Origin: JBJYKD01 sp049310025
GTDB taxonomy: Bacteria > Bacillota > Thermosediminibacteria > Thermosediminibacterales > Tepidanaerobacteraceae
Direction of reading: 5' to 3'
DNA length: 64,000 nt
NCBI RefSeq assembly: GCF_049310025.1
Contig: NZ_JBJYKD010000004.1
Location: 62,001 to 126,000 of the forward strand
The position numbers and the translations under genes are program-made. The stretch's first letter is position 1. Each line of letters begins with the position of its first letter. Below are positions 34,008 through 42,471 of the stretch, in pieces. The notes below the pieces were generated by a model, which worked only from the letters and a program-made list of their open reading frames with translations, did no database searches and was not told where the DNA came from.

Positions 34008-35864
34008 TTGAATATAGATAATTTCATGGAAAATACTTTACCAAGGGTTTCAAAACCGACACGGTATATAGGCAATGAGTATAACAGCATCCATAAGGAT
34101 AAAAGCCGTGTAAAAGTTCATATAGCCCTGGCTTTTCCGGATGTATACGAAGTGGGGATGTCCCATCTCGGGATAAAGATATTGTACCACCTGTTAAATG
34201 AGCGGGATGATATATACGCCGAAAGGGTTTTTACGCCGTGGGTGGACTTCGAAAAATTCCTGAGAGAAAATAAAGTGCCCCTTTTCAGCCTTGAAAGCAG
34301 GACACCTCTTTCGGAGTTTGATTTTGTGGGATTCACCCTCCAATATGAGATGAGCTACAGTAACATATTAAATATGCTGGCCCTGGCCAACATCCCCATT
34401 TTTTCGGCGGATAGGAACGAAAACCACCCGATTGTAATAGCAGGTGGACCTTGCGCCTATAATCCCGAGCCCCTGGCTGAAATAATTGACTTTTTTGTCA
34501 TCGGTGAGGGGGAAGAGGTCATCCTCGAGATTATGGATTTATACAAAGCCTGTAAGGGTAGAGGCGGTAAAAGAAGGGAGTTTTTGGAGGCGGTCGCAAG
34601 CATCCCCGGAGTATATGTGCCGGCTCTTTACGATGTTACATATAATGATGATGGGACCATAAAGGGGTTTTCGCCAAAAAAAACCGGAATTCCCGAAAGG
34701 ATACAAAAGCGGGTGATAAAAGATCTGGATACGGCATATTACCCCACCAAATTTGTGGTGCCCTACATGGACATAGTCCATGACAGGGCCATGCTGGAAA
34801 TTTTTAGGGGGTGCAGCCGCGGATGCCGGTTCTGCCAGGCGGGCATGATATACAGACCCGTCAGGGAAAAGTCGGTGGCTCGTCTGGAGAAGCTGGCAAG
34901 GGATATCATAAATTACACCGGATATGGAGAAATTTCTCTCACCTCTTTGAGCACCAGCGACTACTCGGCACTTAAAGAATTGACGGAAATACTGACAGAT
35001 GAATTCCGCCGCTGCCAGGTGGGTATTTCATTGCCCTCGCTCAGAATTGACGCTTTTTCGCTGGACCTGGCCAGTAAAGTCCAGGAGATTAAAAAGAGCG
35101 GCCTTACATTCGCGCCTGAAGCGGGAAGTCAGAGGCTCCGGGATGTAATCAACAAAGGTGTCACGGCCGATGACCTCCTGACTTCGGTAAGAGATGCTTT
35201 TTCATGCGGCTGGAATACCGTTAAGCTTTATTTTATGATAGGCCTCCCCACCGAGACCTACGAGGATATTGCAGGTATTGCGGAACTGGCCCGGGCTGTG
35301 GTGGATGTTTACAGAGAAGTCAACGGCCACACCCGGGGGCTTAAAGTCACCGTCAGCACGTCCACCTTTGTGCCCAAGCCCTTTACCCCTTTTCAGTGGG
35401 AGGCCCAGATCCCTCTTTTGGAAATAGAGAAACGCCAGAAGTTTTTAAAGGAGATGCTCAGGGGCAAAAATATTTTTTACAGCTGGCACGATGGGAGGCT
35501 GAGTTTTCTGGAGGCGGTCTTTTCAAGAGGGGATAGAAAACTCAACAGGGTTTTACAGATAGCCCATGAAAAGGGCTGCAGATTCGACGGCTGGAGCGAT
35601 CTCTTTTCTTTTGAAAAGTGGATGGATGCATTTCGCGACGCCGGAGTTTCGCCTGAGTTTTACGCCTATCGGGAAAGGGCGAATGATGAACTGTTCCCCT
35701 GGGAGATTGTGGACCCGGGCATCGACAGAAGGTTTTTGCTCAGAGAAAGGGAGAAAGCCAGAAGAGGAGAAGTTACTCCCGATTGCAGGTTTGACCGCTG
35801 CCATGCTTGCGGGATTAAACGCATGAAGGATGGTGGATTTTGTGAAAATAAGAGTGAAGTTTGA
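34008..35864 (+). CDS. TIGR03960-family B12-binding radical SAM protein
   Basis: A 618-residue protein. An N-terminal B12-binding-like Rossmann domain (ALAFPDVYEVGMSHLG...) precedes a radical-SAM core with C269, C273 and C276 (FRGCSRGCRFCQAGMIYRP) and a C-terminal Cys set (CRFDRCHACGIKRMKDGGFC). Start TTG at 34008 after GGAGG. It is always found with a DUF2344 partner, as here (the next gene overlaps it). The pair lies before RNase G and ribosomal genes; function is not established. Confidence 0.88.
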   Translation: MNIDNFMENTLPRVSKPTRYIGNEYNSIHKDKSRVKVHIALAFPDVYEVGMSHLGIKILYHLLNERDDIYAERVFTPWVDFEKFLRENKVPLFSLESRTPLSEFDFVGFTLQYEMSYSNILNMLALANIPIFSADRNENHPIVIAGGPCAYNPEPLAEIIDFFVIGEGEEVILEIMDLYKACKGRGGKRREFLEAVASIPGVYVPALYDVTYNDDGTIKGFSPKKTGIPERIQKRVIKDLDTAYYPTKFVVPYMDIVHDRAMLEIFRGCSRGCRFCQAGMIYRPVREKSVARLEKLARDIINYTGYGEISLTSLSTSDYSALKELTEILTDEFRRCQVGISLPSLRIDAFSLDLASKVQEIKKSGLTFAPEAGSQRLRDVINKGVTADDLLTSVRDAFSCGWNTVKLYFMIGLPTETYEDIAGIAELARAVVDVYREVNGHTRGLKVTVSTSTFVPKPFTPFQWEAQIPLLEIEKRQKFLKEMLRGKNIFYSWHDGRLSFLEAVFSRGDRKLNRVLQIAHEKGCRFDGWSDLFSFEKWMDAFRDAGVSPEFYAYRERANDELFPWEIVDPGIDRRFLLREREKARRGEVTPDCRFDRCHACGIKRMKDGGFCENKSEV

Positions 35865-36513
35865 GAAAGGCGAGCCGGTAAAATTTATATCACATCTTGA
35901 TACCGTGCGCACTTTTGAAAGGGCGATGCGGCGGGCAAAGCTGCCTCTTGCTTTTTCCCATGGATTTACTCCTCATCCCAGGATGGTTTTTGCTTCGGCG
36001 CTGCCGGTCGGGATTACGAGTAGCGGAGAATATTTTGATGCCGAGTTTTACGAAAACATTGCCCCTGACGAAGTGGGCTGCCGGTTAAACTCCGCTTTGC
36101 CTGAAGGTATTAAAATAAAAAAAGTCGGTTTTGCCGACGGGAAATTTCCCTTATCGGCGATCAACAGAGCCCTGTACAAAGTGATAGTCTCAAGCGGTGC
36201 GGCTGCCGCGGACTGGGAAAGCGCCGTTACGTCTCTATTGAGTCAAACGAATATAATTGTAGACAAGGTCTTAAAGGATAAAACAAAAAGGGTGAATATT
36301 GCGCCGCTGATTGATAACATAAGTATCGTCAACGTCTCCAGCGGAAAAGTTGAACTCAGGATGGAGCTATCTACGGGGCAGGGGGGAAGCGTCCAGCCCC
36401 AGGTCATAGTCTCGGAGCTTTCCAGAATACTTTCAAAGGAGCTTAGTTTAGACCTGGTTCACAGGCTGGACCTTTTTCTAAAAAAAGGACAGATAAGGAT
36501 ATCCCCTCTTTAA
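35842..36513 (+). CDS. TIGR03936-family radical SAM-associated protein (DUF2344)
   Basis: A 223-residue protein opening with MKIRVKFEKGEPVKFISHLD, the DUF2344 start pattern, and FSHGFTPHPRMVFASALPVG further on. GTG at 35842 is preferred on family length; ATG at 35830 is possible. It overlaps the TIGR03960 gene by 23 bp. Its partner role with that radical-SAM protein is from family co-occurrence. Confidence 0.85.
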   Translation: MKIRVKFEKGEPVKFISHLDTVRTFERAMRRAKLPLAFSHGFTPHPRMVFASALPVGITSSGEYFDAEFYENIAPDEVGCRLNSALPEGIKIKKVGFADGKFPLSAINRALYKVIVSSGAAAADWESAVTSLLSQTNIIVDKVLKDKTKRVNIAPLIDNISIVNVSSGKVELRMELSTGQGGSVQPQVIVSELSRILSKELSLDLVHRLDLFLKKGQIRISPL

Positions 36514-36576
36514 AACCGGGCGCATCCGCTTTGCCTCTATTCGAAATTTTTGCTGCTGCGAGGAGCTGATCAGCAT

Positions 36577-38274
36577 ATGTCAAAGGAGATTGTGGTCGAT
36601 GTTGACAGGGATAGAATAAGGGTGGCGGTTCTGGAAGACAGGGAACTGGTGGAAATTTATGTGGAAAAGAGTTACAGTGAACGGGTTGTGGGGAACATTT
36701 ACAAGGGCAGGGTGGCAAATGTTCTGCCGGGCATGCAGGCAGCCTTTGTCGATATAGGCCTGGGAAAAAACGCTTTTTTATATGCAGGGGATATAAATCT
36801 ACACATAGACGCTCATAGTTCAGAAGATGAAGAACTTATAGAAGGTTTAAAAAAAATGTCCATTAACGACATGCTGAAGGTGGGCCAGGACGTCCTTGTG
36901 CAGGTTGTAAAAGAACCCATAGGCACCAAAGGCGCCAGGGTATCGACTAATATTACCCTTCCCGGACGATACCTGGTGTTAATGCCGATGGTGGACTATG
37001 TGGGAATCTCCAGACGCATCGAGAGGGAAGAAGAGAGAAACCGCCTGAAAGCTCTGGCAGAAGAAATAAGACCGCCTCATATGGGGCTCATCGTGAGAAC
37101 CGTTGCCGAAGGGGTCGGCAGAGATGAATTAAAGGCGGATATGGATTTCTTAAAACTCCAGTGGAACAGCATCATCCAGAGACAGACGGGCGGGACTTCG
37201 CCAAGGCTCATTTATAAAGACATGAACCTTATAGGGAGAATTGTGAGGGATTATTTTACCCGGGAGATAAATAAGTTTTACATAAACGATCCCGGCGAAT
37301 ATGAAAAGGTAATGGAACTTTTATCGGTGCTTTCACCTTCGTTGCGGGAACGGGTTACCCTTTACCGCGGCCAGGAGGAGATTTTCGAATACTTTAATAT
37401 TGAATCCGAGATCGACAGGGCGTTACAGAGAAAGGTCTGGTTGAAGTGTGGGGGGTATATAGTGATTGATAGAACCGAAGCCCTCACGGTGGTGGACGTT
37501 AATACCGGCAAATTTGTGGGCAGCATAGACCTTGAGGATACTGTTTTAAAAACCAATATGGAAGCCGCGCGGGAAATCGCAAGGCAATTGAGGCTTCGGG
37601 ATATAGGGGGGATAATTATTGTGGACTTTATTGACATGGCGTCACACGAGCACCAGAAAATGGTCATTTCGGCTCTTGAGGAGGAACTGAAAAAAGACAG
37701 GACCAGGGCACATATCCTGGGGCTGACTCAGCTTGGGCTTGTAGAATTGACCCGAAAGAAAGTGCGGCAGAGCCTGGATGAAGTGCTGGAAAAAGTATGC
37801 CCGTACTGTGATGGAAAGGGAAGGATACTCTCCGAAGAAACTGTGGCTAAAAAGGTGGAACGGGAACTTGACAGGATATTCCGGGAGAGAAAGGGGGAAG
37901 CGGTACTCCTGGAAGTGCATCCATCGGTGGCTTCGGTGGTTATAGGTACCGGTGGGAACCGCCTTGCCCAGCTGGAAAGTCGATTTGAAAAATACATTTT
38001 TATCAGGGGCAACGAAAGCCTTCATCCGGAAGAAATAAGGGTTAAGGCCGTGGGGAGCAAGGCAAAGTTGGAGAGCCTTGCCATGCCCGTTCGGGAAGGG
38101 CAGGTAATAGACGTGCTTATCGACGAAGTACACGCATCTAACCCGAAGGACGGAATAGCCCGTGTAGACGGGTACATTATAGATGTGGAGGAAGGTGCGA
38201 CACTTCTGGGAGAAAAGGCGAGAGTGGAGATTTATAAGGCTTTTAGAACTTATGCAAAAGCAAGGTTAATTTAA
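36577..38274 (+). CDS. rng: Ribonuclease G/E family endoribonuclease
   Basis: A 565-residue RNase. The S1-type RNA-binding region is near residues 30-120 (GNIYKGRVANVLPGMQAAFVDIG), the catalytic Asp pair is in VVDVNTG and IVDFIDM, and the zinc-link motif is CPYCDGKG. Length is close to RNase G plus a short C-terminal domain. It is often linked to rplU in Clostridia. ATG 36577 follows GAGGAG at a long spacing. Confidence 0.92.
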   Translation: MSKEIVVDVDRDRIRVAVLEDRELVEIYVEKSYSERVVGNIYKGRVANVLPGMQAAFVDIGLGKNAFLYAGDINLHIDAHSSEDEELIEGLKKMSINDMLKVGQDVLVQVVKEPIGTKGARVSTNITLPGRYLVLMPMVDYVGISRRIEREEERNRLKALAEEIRPPHMGLIVRTVAEGVGRDELKADMDFLKLQWNSIIQRQTGGTSPRLIYKDMNLIGRIVRDYFTREINKFYINDPGEYEKVMELLSVLSPSLRERVTLYRGQEEIFEYFNIESEIDRALQRKVWLKCGGYIVIDRTEALTVVDVNTGKFVGSIDLEDTVLKTNMEAAREIARQLRLRDIGGIIIVDFIDMASHEHQKMVISALEEELKKDRTRAHILGLTQLGLVELTRKKVRQSLDEVLEKVCPYCDGKGRILSEETVAKKVERELDRIFRERKGEAVLLEVHPSVASVVIGTGGNRLAQLESRFEKYIFIRGNESLHPEEIRVKAVGSKAKLESLAMPVREGQVIDVLIDEVHASNPKDGIARVDGYIIDVEEGATLLGEKARVEIYKAFRTYAKARLI

Positions 38275-38292
38275 ATAAAGTTTCGATAAAAA

Positions 38293-38318
38293 CCGGGGAA
38301 ATTACCCGGATTTTTTTT
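38293..38318 (+). terminator. Terminator of the RNase G transcript
   Basis: CCGGG (38293-38297) and CCCGG (38305-38309) form a short stem, followed by eight Ts. Confidence 0.82.
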
Positions 38319-38398
38319 AACTATTGAATCAAGTTAATTAACGAAAATTGCAGCATAACTTTGCCGATGTATTTATTTTATTGGCGGCTTTTTTAGTA

Positions 38399-38426
38399 AC
38401 CCCAAAAACCCCTATTGCATATATTA
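38399..38426 (+). promoter_or_regulatory. SigK-like promoter of the micro-protein pair
   Basis: AC at 38399-38400, 17 bases, then CATATATTA at 38418-38426, matching AC-N16/17-CATAnnnTA. Confidence 0.45.
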
Positions 38427-38520
38427 TATCAGGACCGGATAAAGTAAAGTTACCATCGGCAGGATGGCAATCTACACCCAATCAAATATAAAATTGGCAA
38501 AAGGGAGGAGGTCATTTTAG

Positions 38521-38619
38521 ATGGGCGGTGGAGTTGGCGGCCCCGGCGGGTTTTTTGGAGGCAGAGCGGCATTTGCATTATTCCTGATACTAATTCTGCT
38601 ATTTTTTGCCGATGACTAA
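38521..38619 (+). CDS. Tiny hydrophobic protein (32 aa), YjcZ-like sporulation type
   Basis: A 32-residue protein: Gly-rich head with GGPGGFFGG, then FALFLILILLFFADD at the C-terminus. GGGAGGAGG precedes the ATG at a normal distance. The next gene encodes the same C-terminal motif. Gly-rich head plus single helix is the layout of YjcZ-type sporulation micro-proteins; the match is by layout, not by a proven domain. Confidence 0.72.
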   Translation: MGGGVGGPGGFFGGRAAFALFLILILLFFADD

Positions 38620-38639
38620 ACACATGGGAGGGAGAATAA

Positions 38640-38726
38640 ATGGCAGATGGATTTGGTTTCTTCGGAAGAAGATTTGCCTTCGCCCTGTTTTTAATACTGA
38701 TCTTGCTGTTTTTCGCCGATGACTAA
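38640..38726 (+). CDS. Tiny hydrophobic protein (28 aa), paralog of the preceding one
   Basis: A 28-residue protein ending FAFALFLILILLFFADD, identical in its last 15 residues to the previous gene, though the codons differ in places. GGGAGGGAGAATAA precedes the ATG. The exact protein repeat with its own ribosome site argues that both are translated. Confidence 0.72.
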   Translation: MADGFGFFGRRFAFALFLILILLFFADD

Positions 38727-38771
38727 AACAATAAGCCGTGTTTCGTGAATGAGGCACGGCGCTATAAAAGG

Positions 38772-38807
38772 GCCGTGCCTTTTAAGGCACGGCTTCAGCT
38801 GTTTTTT
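38772..38807. terminator. Hairpin between convergent micro-protein and minus-strand operon
   Basis: GCCGTGCC (38772-38779) pairs with GGCACGGC (38786-38793). Upstream copies of GCCGTG and GCACGGC at 38736-38761 can form an alternative hairpin. T stretches lie on both strands nearby, so it may end transcripts from both sides. Confidence 0.65.
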
Positions 38808-39169
38808 GTTTTGTCCTCCGTTTTACCGCCGTTTTTTGTCTCTGAGCCCGAACCCTCTCCGGCAGAAAGGGCTTTCATCAAGTTTAAGAGCACAGCCGGA
38901 TTTAGTTTTTTATCCGATGATCCGCCGCCCATAGATCCCAGCAGGCTTGCCGCCATTTCTTTCAGTTCCGAAACTCCCGGTTTTGACCCGGAACTCTTTA
39001 CTTCGAATTTTAGGTCTTGCGAGTTCAAAAAGCTTATAATGCCCAGCAGGTTGCTTAAAGCCAGGAGGCTTACAAGCTCGCTAATATTTTGCCCCCGTTG
39101 ACCGTGAATTACTTCCAAAATGGTCGCAAGCAAGTCGGCTCTTGCGGTATTGTTGTCGTTTTCGGCCAT
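38795..39169 (-). CDS. Hypothetical protein, last gene of a YbaB-containing operon
   Basis: A 124-residue soluble protein I do not recognise. The first two thirds are helical (LLATILEVIHG...SELVSLLALSNLLGIISFL), the end is low complexity (GEGSGSETKNGGKTEDKTK). ATG at 39169 is 15 bp after the YbaB-like stop and follows GGGGGCGGTGAAT. Its helical layout resembles the protein at 39655-39969 in the same operon (both with repeating Leu/Ile helices and a charged tail). Confidence 0.6.
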   Translation of the reverse strand: MAENDNNTARADLLATILEVIHGQRGQNISELVSLLALSNLLGIISFLNSQDLKFEVKSSGSKPGVSELKEMAASLLGSMGGGSSDKKLNPAVLLNLMKALSAGEGSGSETKNGGKTEDKTKNS

Positions 39170-39184
39170 ATTCACCGCCCCCAC

Positions 39185-39490
39185 TTATCGGAAATCTTCA
39201 AAATTCAAACCACCCGTTAAATCGCGGGTTTTTTGCTGCAAAGATTTCCTGGCCTCTGTTAAGGCCTTATTTGTTGCCTGTACGATTGATTGCTCTAAAA
39301 TTCTTTTTGAGTCGGGACTTATTTCATCCATATAAAAGGTGACATTCACGATTTCTTCAAGACCGTTGGTTTCTACTACCACCTTTTGATCGTCGGATTC
39401 ACCGGTAAAGCGGGCCTCCTCAAGGTTTTTTTTCATCCGTACGATTTCCTCCTGGAACGCTTTAGCCATTTTCGCCATGTCCTGCCACAC
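39185..39490 (-). CDS. YbaB/EbfC family protein
   Basis: A 101-residue protein with the YbaB pattern: N-terminal helix (MAKAFQEEIVRMKKNLEEARF), central strands (VVVETNGLEEIVNVTF), and C-terminal helix (ILEQSIVQATNKALTEARKSLQ). YbaB proteins dimerise as a nucleoid-associated DNA-binding fold. It is not beside dnaX-recR as the usual housekeeping copy is; here it belongs to a sporulation-like operon. Start GTG at 39490 after GGAGGT. Confidence 0.75.
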   Translation of the reverse strand: MWQDMAKMAKAFQEEIVRMKKNLEEARFTGESDDQKVVVETNGLEEIVNVTFYMDEISPDSKRILEQSIVQATNKALTEARKSLQQKTRDLTGGLNFEDFR

Positions 39491-39654
39491 TGTCCTGCAC
39501 CTCCATGAATGTTATCAGTTCTAATATATGCCTTTATGAATGCAAAAAAGAACAAAAAAATAGGGCTCACCGCCTTTGAAGCGGAAGCGGGTTTTTCAAA
39601 CGCCGGCCTCCCTGCTTTTAAAAACACAGGGATTTACTTGCGGCAGTGTTTACC

Positions 39655-39969
39655 CTAAATGCTTTTACCGTCCTGTTCGGCCAAAATATTTAACAGATTT
39701 TGTACATCTTTGGAAACCTGAGGTATTTCGTCGTTGTGCTGACTGGCTTTGTTGACTTTCGCCATCTTTTCTGCTTCGAAGGACTCGTGAATCATAGTCA
39801 ACAGCTCTGTCAGCGCGTCTAAATTAATTTTTTGGTCCGGTTGTTGAGGCTTGAAGACATTAAAAACCGTTACCATTATATCAAGCAGTTCCTGACTTTT
39901 TGAGCTCATAAATGGCTTTATGGCTTTTAAAAGCTGGAGATCATCTTCGGATACGGAAAGCATCTTCAA
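39655..39969 (-). CDS. Hypothetical helical protein
   Basis: A 104-residue protein without a family I can name. Helical throughout: LQLLKAIKPFMSSKSQELLDIMVTVFNVFKP, then LDALTELLTMIHESFEAEKMAKV, and a hydrophobic C-terminus. Start TTG at 39969 after GGGAGGGAG; ATG 39963 is an alternative. It lies 18 bp after the 54-residue protein on the same strand. Confidence 0.6.
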   Translation of the reverse strand: MKMLSVSEDDLQLLKAIKPFMSSKSQELLDIMVTVFNVFKPQQPDQKINLDALTELLTMIHESFEAEKMAKVNKASQHNDEIPQVSKDVQNLLNILAEQDGKSI

Positions 39970-39987
39970 TATTCTCCCTCCCTATTA

Positions 39988-40152
39988 TCAAAAATGACGC
40001 TTCTTTCTGAAATTTTTCAAAGTCTCTTCCGACGTTCCAAAGGAATTAATCAATAATATTAAAATTAAAAAAAGGTTAAAGGGGTTGGGCTTTGGCCGGG
40101 GATTGCCGTCGGGTTTGTCGTTTTCGGGATTATCGTTTTTGGCGATTTTCAT
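39988..40152 (-). CDS. Small membrane protein (54 aa), first gene of the YbaB operon
   Basis: A 54-residue protein. A Pro/Asn-rich polar head (MKIAKNDNPENDKPDGNPRP) is followed by one helix NLFLILILLINSFG and a basic tail ending KKRHF. AAGGGGG lies eight bases before the ATG. The FLILILL core resembles that of the micro-proteins at 38521 and 38640. A SigK-like promoter lies 35-63 bases upstream. Confidence 0.68.
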   Translation of the reverse strand: MKIAKNDNPENDKPDGNPRPKPNPFNLFLILILLINSFGTSEETLKNFRKKRHF

Positions 40153-40186
40153 TCAAATACCCCCTTTGCAGGTTTCTCTTCTAAAT

Positions 40187-40215
40187 TATTATATGAATAA
40201 AAGGGTTAAAAGGGT
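40187..40215 (-). promoter_or_regulatory. SigK-like promoter of the minus-strand YbaB operon
   Basis: On the minus strand, AC (40215-40214), 18 bases, CATATAATA (40195-40187). One base longer than the best SigK spacing. Confidence 0.35.
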
Positions 40216-40274
40216 GCCGGAATAAGCGCTGAAAAATGAAGCAAACTAAAAACAAAACCGTGGAGGGTGATGAT

Positions 40275-40772
40275 ATGCATATATTAAAATTTAAAAAGCT
40301 TAAAATGGCAGTGATATTTATGCTGACGGCAGCCCTGATGATTACAGGCGTTGCGCTAAACCGAAGACAGGCTTTACAAACCCAGAGTCTGGCGAATAAT
40401 TACGCCGTTTCAGCCAGGGGGGGCGATTATGTGCTTCTGGCAAGGCTGGTTTCCGGTGAGGCTCGCGGAGAGCCTTACGTCGGCCAGGTGGGAGTGGCCG
40501 CGGTAATCTTGAATCGTGTGAGGCATCCCAGATTTCCCGGTTCGGTTCCCGGAGTTATTTTTCAGCCGGGCGCTTTCGAGTCGGTGCGAAACGGCCAAAT
40601 CTGGGCAAAATATCCTTCAAGAAGCAATTTTAACGCAGCTCGGGATGCCATAAACGGTTGGGATCCCACTTACGGCAGTCTGTATTTTTGGAACCCCTAT
40701 AAAAGGGTAAGCCCCTGGATCTGGACTCGCCGCATAATAACGCGAATAGGCAGGCATGTGTTCGGAAGATAA
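40275..40772 (+). CDS. sleB: Spore cortex-lytic enzyme SleB (catalytic domain only)
   Basis: A 165-residue protein: N-terminal hydrophobic segment (KMAVIFMLTAALMITGVAL, about 10-28) and a hydrolase_2 domain (LLARLVSGEARGEPYVGQVGVAAVILNRV, SLYFWNPYK). SleB lyses spore cortex during germination. The peptidoglycan-binding domain that precedes catalysis in Bacillus SleB is absent. ATG 40275 follows GGAGGGTGATGAT. ypeB follows at once. Confidence 0.88.
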   Translation: MHILKFKKLKMAVIFMLTAALMITGVALNRRQALQTQSLANNYAVSARGGDYVLLARLVSGEARGEPYVGQVGVAAVILNRVRHPRFPGSVPGVIFQPGAFESVRNGQIWAKYPSRSNFNAARDAINGWDPTYGSLYFWNPYKRVSPWIWTRRIITRIGRHVFGR

Positions 40773-40794
40773 AAAAATCGATGGAGGGATATTG

Positions 40795-42144
40795 TTGAAA
40801 AAAGCATATGTATGGATTATAAGCCTTCTGGTGCTTTTCGGCCTGGCCCTGGGGTTCTGGTCTATATCAAACAGGGCATATTCGGCGGAAAATGCACTGG
40901 AGGCGGCATACCAGCGGGGTTTTTACAATCTGATCGACCAGGTGAACAATTTGAATCTACTCATATCAAAGAGCATGGTTACCTCTTCGGATTTGCAGAG
41001 AATAATGACCCTGACCACCTTGTGGCATCAAGCCGAAGCAGCCCGGGACAGTCTGTCTCAACTGCCGCTGGGGGACCGGGACATGACATACAGCCAGAAA
41101 TTTTTCGCCCAATTGGGGGATTTTTCTTACAGCCTGGCCAAGAAAGTTGTTGCAAAAGAAAGTATAACGGACGCTGAATGGTCGAAAATGGAAGTATTTA
41201 AAAAAAATATTCAGATTCTGAGCAGAGAACTTCGCGGTCTCCAGGATAACGTAGCCTCCGGCAGGATAAGGTGGGAAAGCCGGCGTTTTACCGTGGGGAA
41301 GTTAAAAAATTTACCTCAGGGCATGGCGGATAGCTTTGCGCGGATAGATAAAAAGTTGAAAGAGGAAGCCCCAACCATTACTTATGACGGGCCGTTTTCA
41401 GACCATGTGGAAAACGTAAAGCCCAGGGGGGTAACAGGTAAACCGGTGAACGACACGGAGGCTATAGAAATAGCAAAGAGGTTTATCGGGAGTGAGAAAA
41501 GAGGCAATTACAACATTAACATAACCGGCAGAACCAGGGGGGTCTTGCCCGCATATAACATTGAATTTACAAGGCCCGGGAGCAGCTCGCCGGAAATCGT
41601 CATGGACGTGAGCCAGACCGGTGGCCATGTAATCTGGTTCTTAAACACCCGGGACATAGGCGAAAAAAAACTGGACATCAGGCAGGCGGTTGAAAGAGCC
41701 AGAAATTTCCTGATGGTCAGGGGATTTGGCGATATGGAGCCTACCGGTTCATTGAGAGACGATAATACGGTGACAATAACTTTTGTGCCAAAGATGGGCG
41801 AAATACTTCTTTATCCCGATTTTATAAAAGTCGAGGTGGCCCTGGATAACGGCCAGGTTGTCGGATTTGATGCCGTTTCATATTTGACGTTTCATACGAG
41901 CCGCAATCTCCCGCAGGTTAAACTTACAAAGCAGGATGTCGTGAAAAAATTGAACAGGAATTTAAACGTGAAAAGGGTCAGGCTTGCGGTGATACCCGAT
42001 CCCGCACTGCGCGAAAAGCTCTGTTATGAAGTAGACGCCAGGTTGAAAGACGAGCGATACTTAATTTATTTCAACGCAGTAAACGGACAAGAAGAACAGA
42101 TTCTCAAAGTGGTGGAAACCGAAGAAGGTACTATGACTATGTGA
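40795..42144 (+). CDS. ypeB: Germination protein YpeB
   Basis: A 449-residue protein. One N-terminal TM (about 5-24), a long helical part, then repeated PepSY-type domains (for example NDTEAIEIAKRFIG, KLDIRQAVERARNFL and QVKLTKQDVVKKLNR). YpeB is needed for SleB to reach the cortex and the pair is conserved. The TTG at 40795 is preferred over 40792 because GGAGG lies seven bases upstream. It starts 22 bp after sleB. Confidence 0.92.
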   Translation: MKKAYVWIISLLVLFGLALGFWSISNRAYSAENALEAAYQRGFYNLIDQVNNLNLLISKSMVTSSDLQRIMTLTTLWHQAEAARDSLSQLPLGDRDMTYSQKFFAQLGDFSYSLAKKVVAKESITDAEWSKMEVFKKNIQILSRELRGLQDNVASGRIRWESRRFTVGKLKNLPQGMADSFARIDKKLKEEAPTITYDGPFSDHVENVKPRGVTGKPVNDTEAIEIAKRFIGSEKRGNYNINITGRTRGVLPAYNIEFTRPGSSSPEIVMDVSQTGGHVIWFLNTRDIGEKKLDIRQAVERARNFLMVRGFGDMEPTGSLRDDNTVTITFVPKMGEILLYPDFIKVEVALDNGQVVGFDAVSYLTFHTSRNLPQVKLTKQDVVKKLNRNLNVKRVRLAVIPDPALREKLCYEVDARLKDERYLIYFNAVNGQEEQILKVVETEEGTMTM

Positions 42145-42211
42145 TAAAGCGTAACTTAATTGATGGGGGATGAATAATTTATAAGTAGAAACAGGTTAAG
42201 GGGGGTTGTAG

Positions 42212-42349
42212 GTGGAAAATTTTACTGCGGAAAATGCAAAAGCGGAAGTTGCAGAGACGGCGGGCGAAATAAACACGCAAGAGATAGACTTTTTTAACGA
42301 TATATTTATAATTTTTCTGGTGCTGGCAATATTGACACTGGTCGGATGA
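42212..42349 (+). CDS. Small membrane protein (45 aa)
   Basis: A 45-residue protein. Acidic Ala/Glu-rich head, then DFFNDIFIIFLVLAILTLVG at the C-terminus. Start GTG at 42212 behind GGGGGG. It ends four bases into a terminator hairpin. Layout (polar head plus one C-terminal helix) parallels the other micro-proteins of the region. Confidence 0.65.
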   Translation: MENFTAENAKAEVAETAGEINTQEIDFFNDIFIIFLVLAILTLVG

Positions 42350-42378
42350 GCGGGCAAGGCCCGCTTTAATTTTTTTTA
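42349..42378 (+). terminator. Terminator after the 45-aa gene
   Basis: AGCGGGC at 42349-42355 pairs with GCCCGCT at 42359-42365, followed by TTAA and eight Ts. Confidence 0.85.
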
Positions 42379-42387
42379 GTAACAATC

Positions 42388-42415
42388 ACGAATAAAACCG
42401 TGGCGGCATAATATA
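42388..42415 (+). promoter_or_regulatory. SigK-like promoter of the 42472 gene
   Basis: AC at 42388-42389, 17 bases, CATAATATA at 42407-42415. Confidence 0.45.
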
Positions 42416-42471
42416 TATAAGTATTAATATATAGCGGGTGCGCGGAAAAAATTAAAATGGGAGGGTTCCAT

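Noticed and set aside
38733..38793. Repeated GCCGTG / GCACGGC elements as a possible small RNA
   Set aside because: They explain themselves as overlapping terminator hairpins between convergent units; no separate promoter found.
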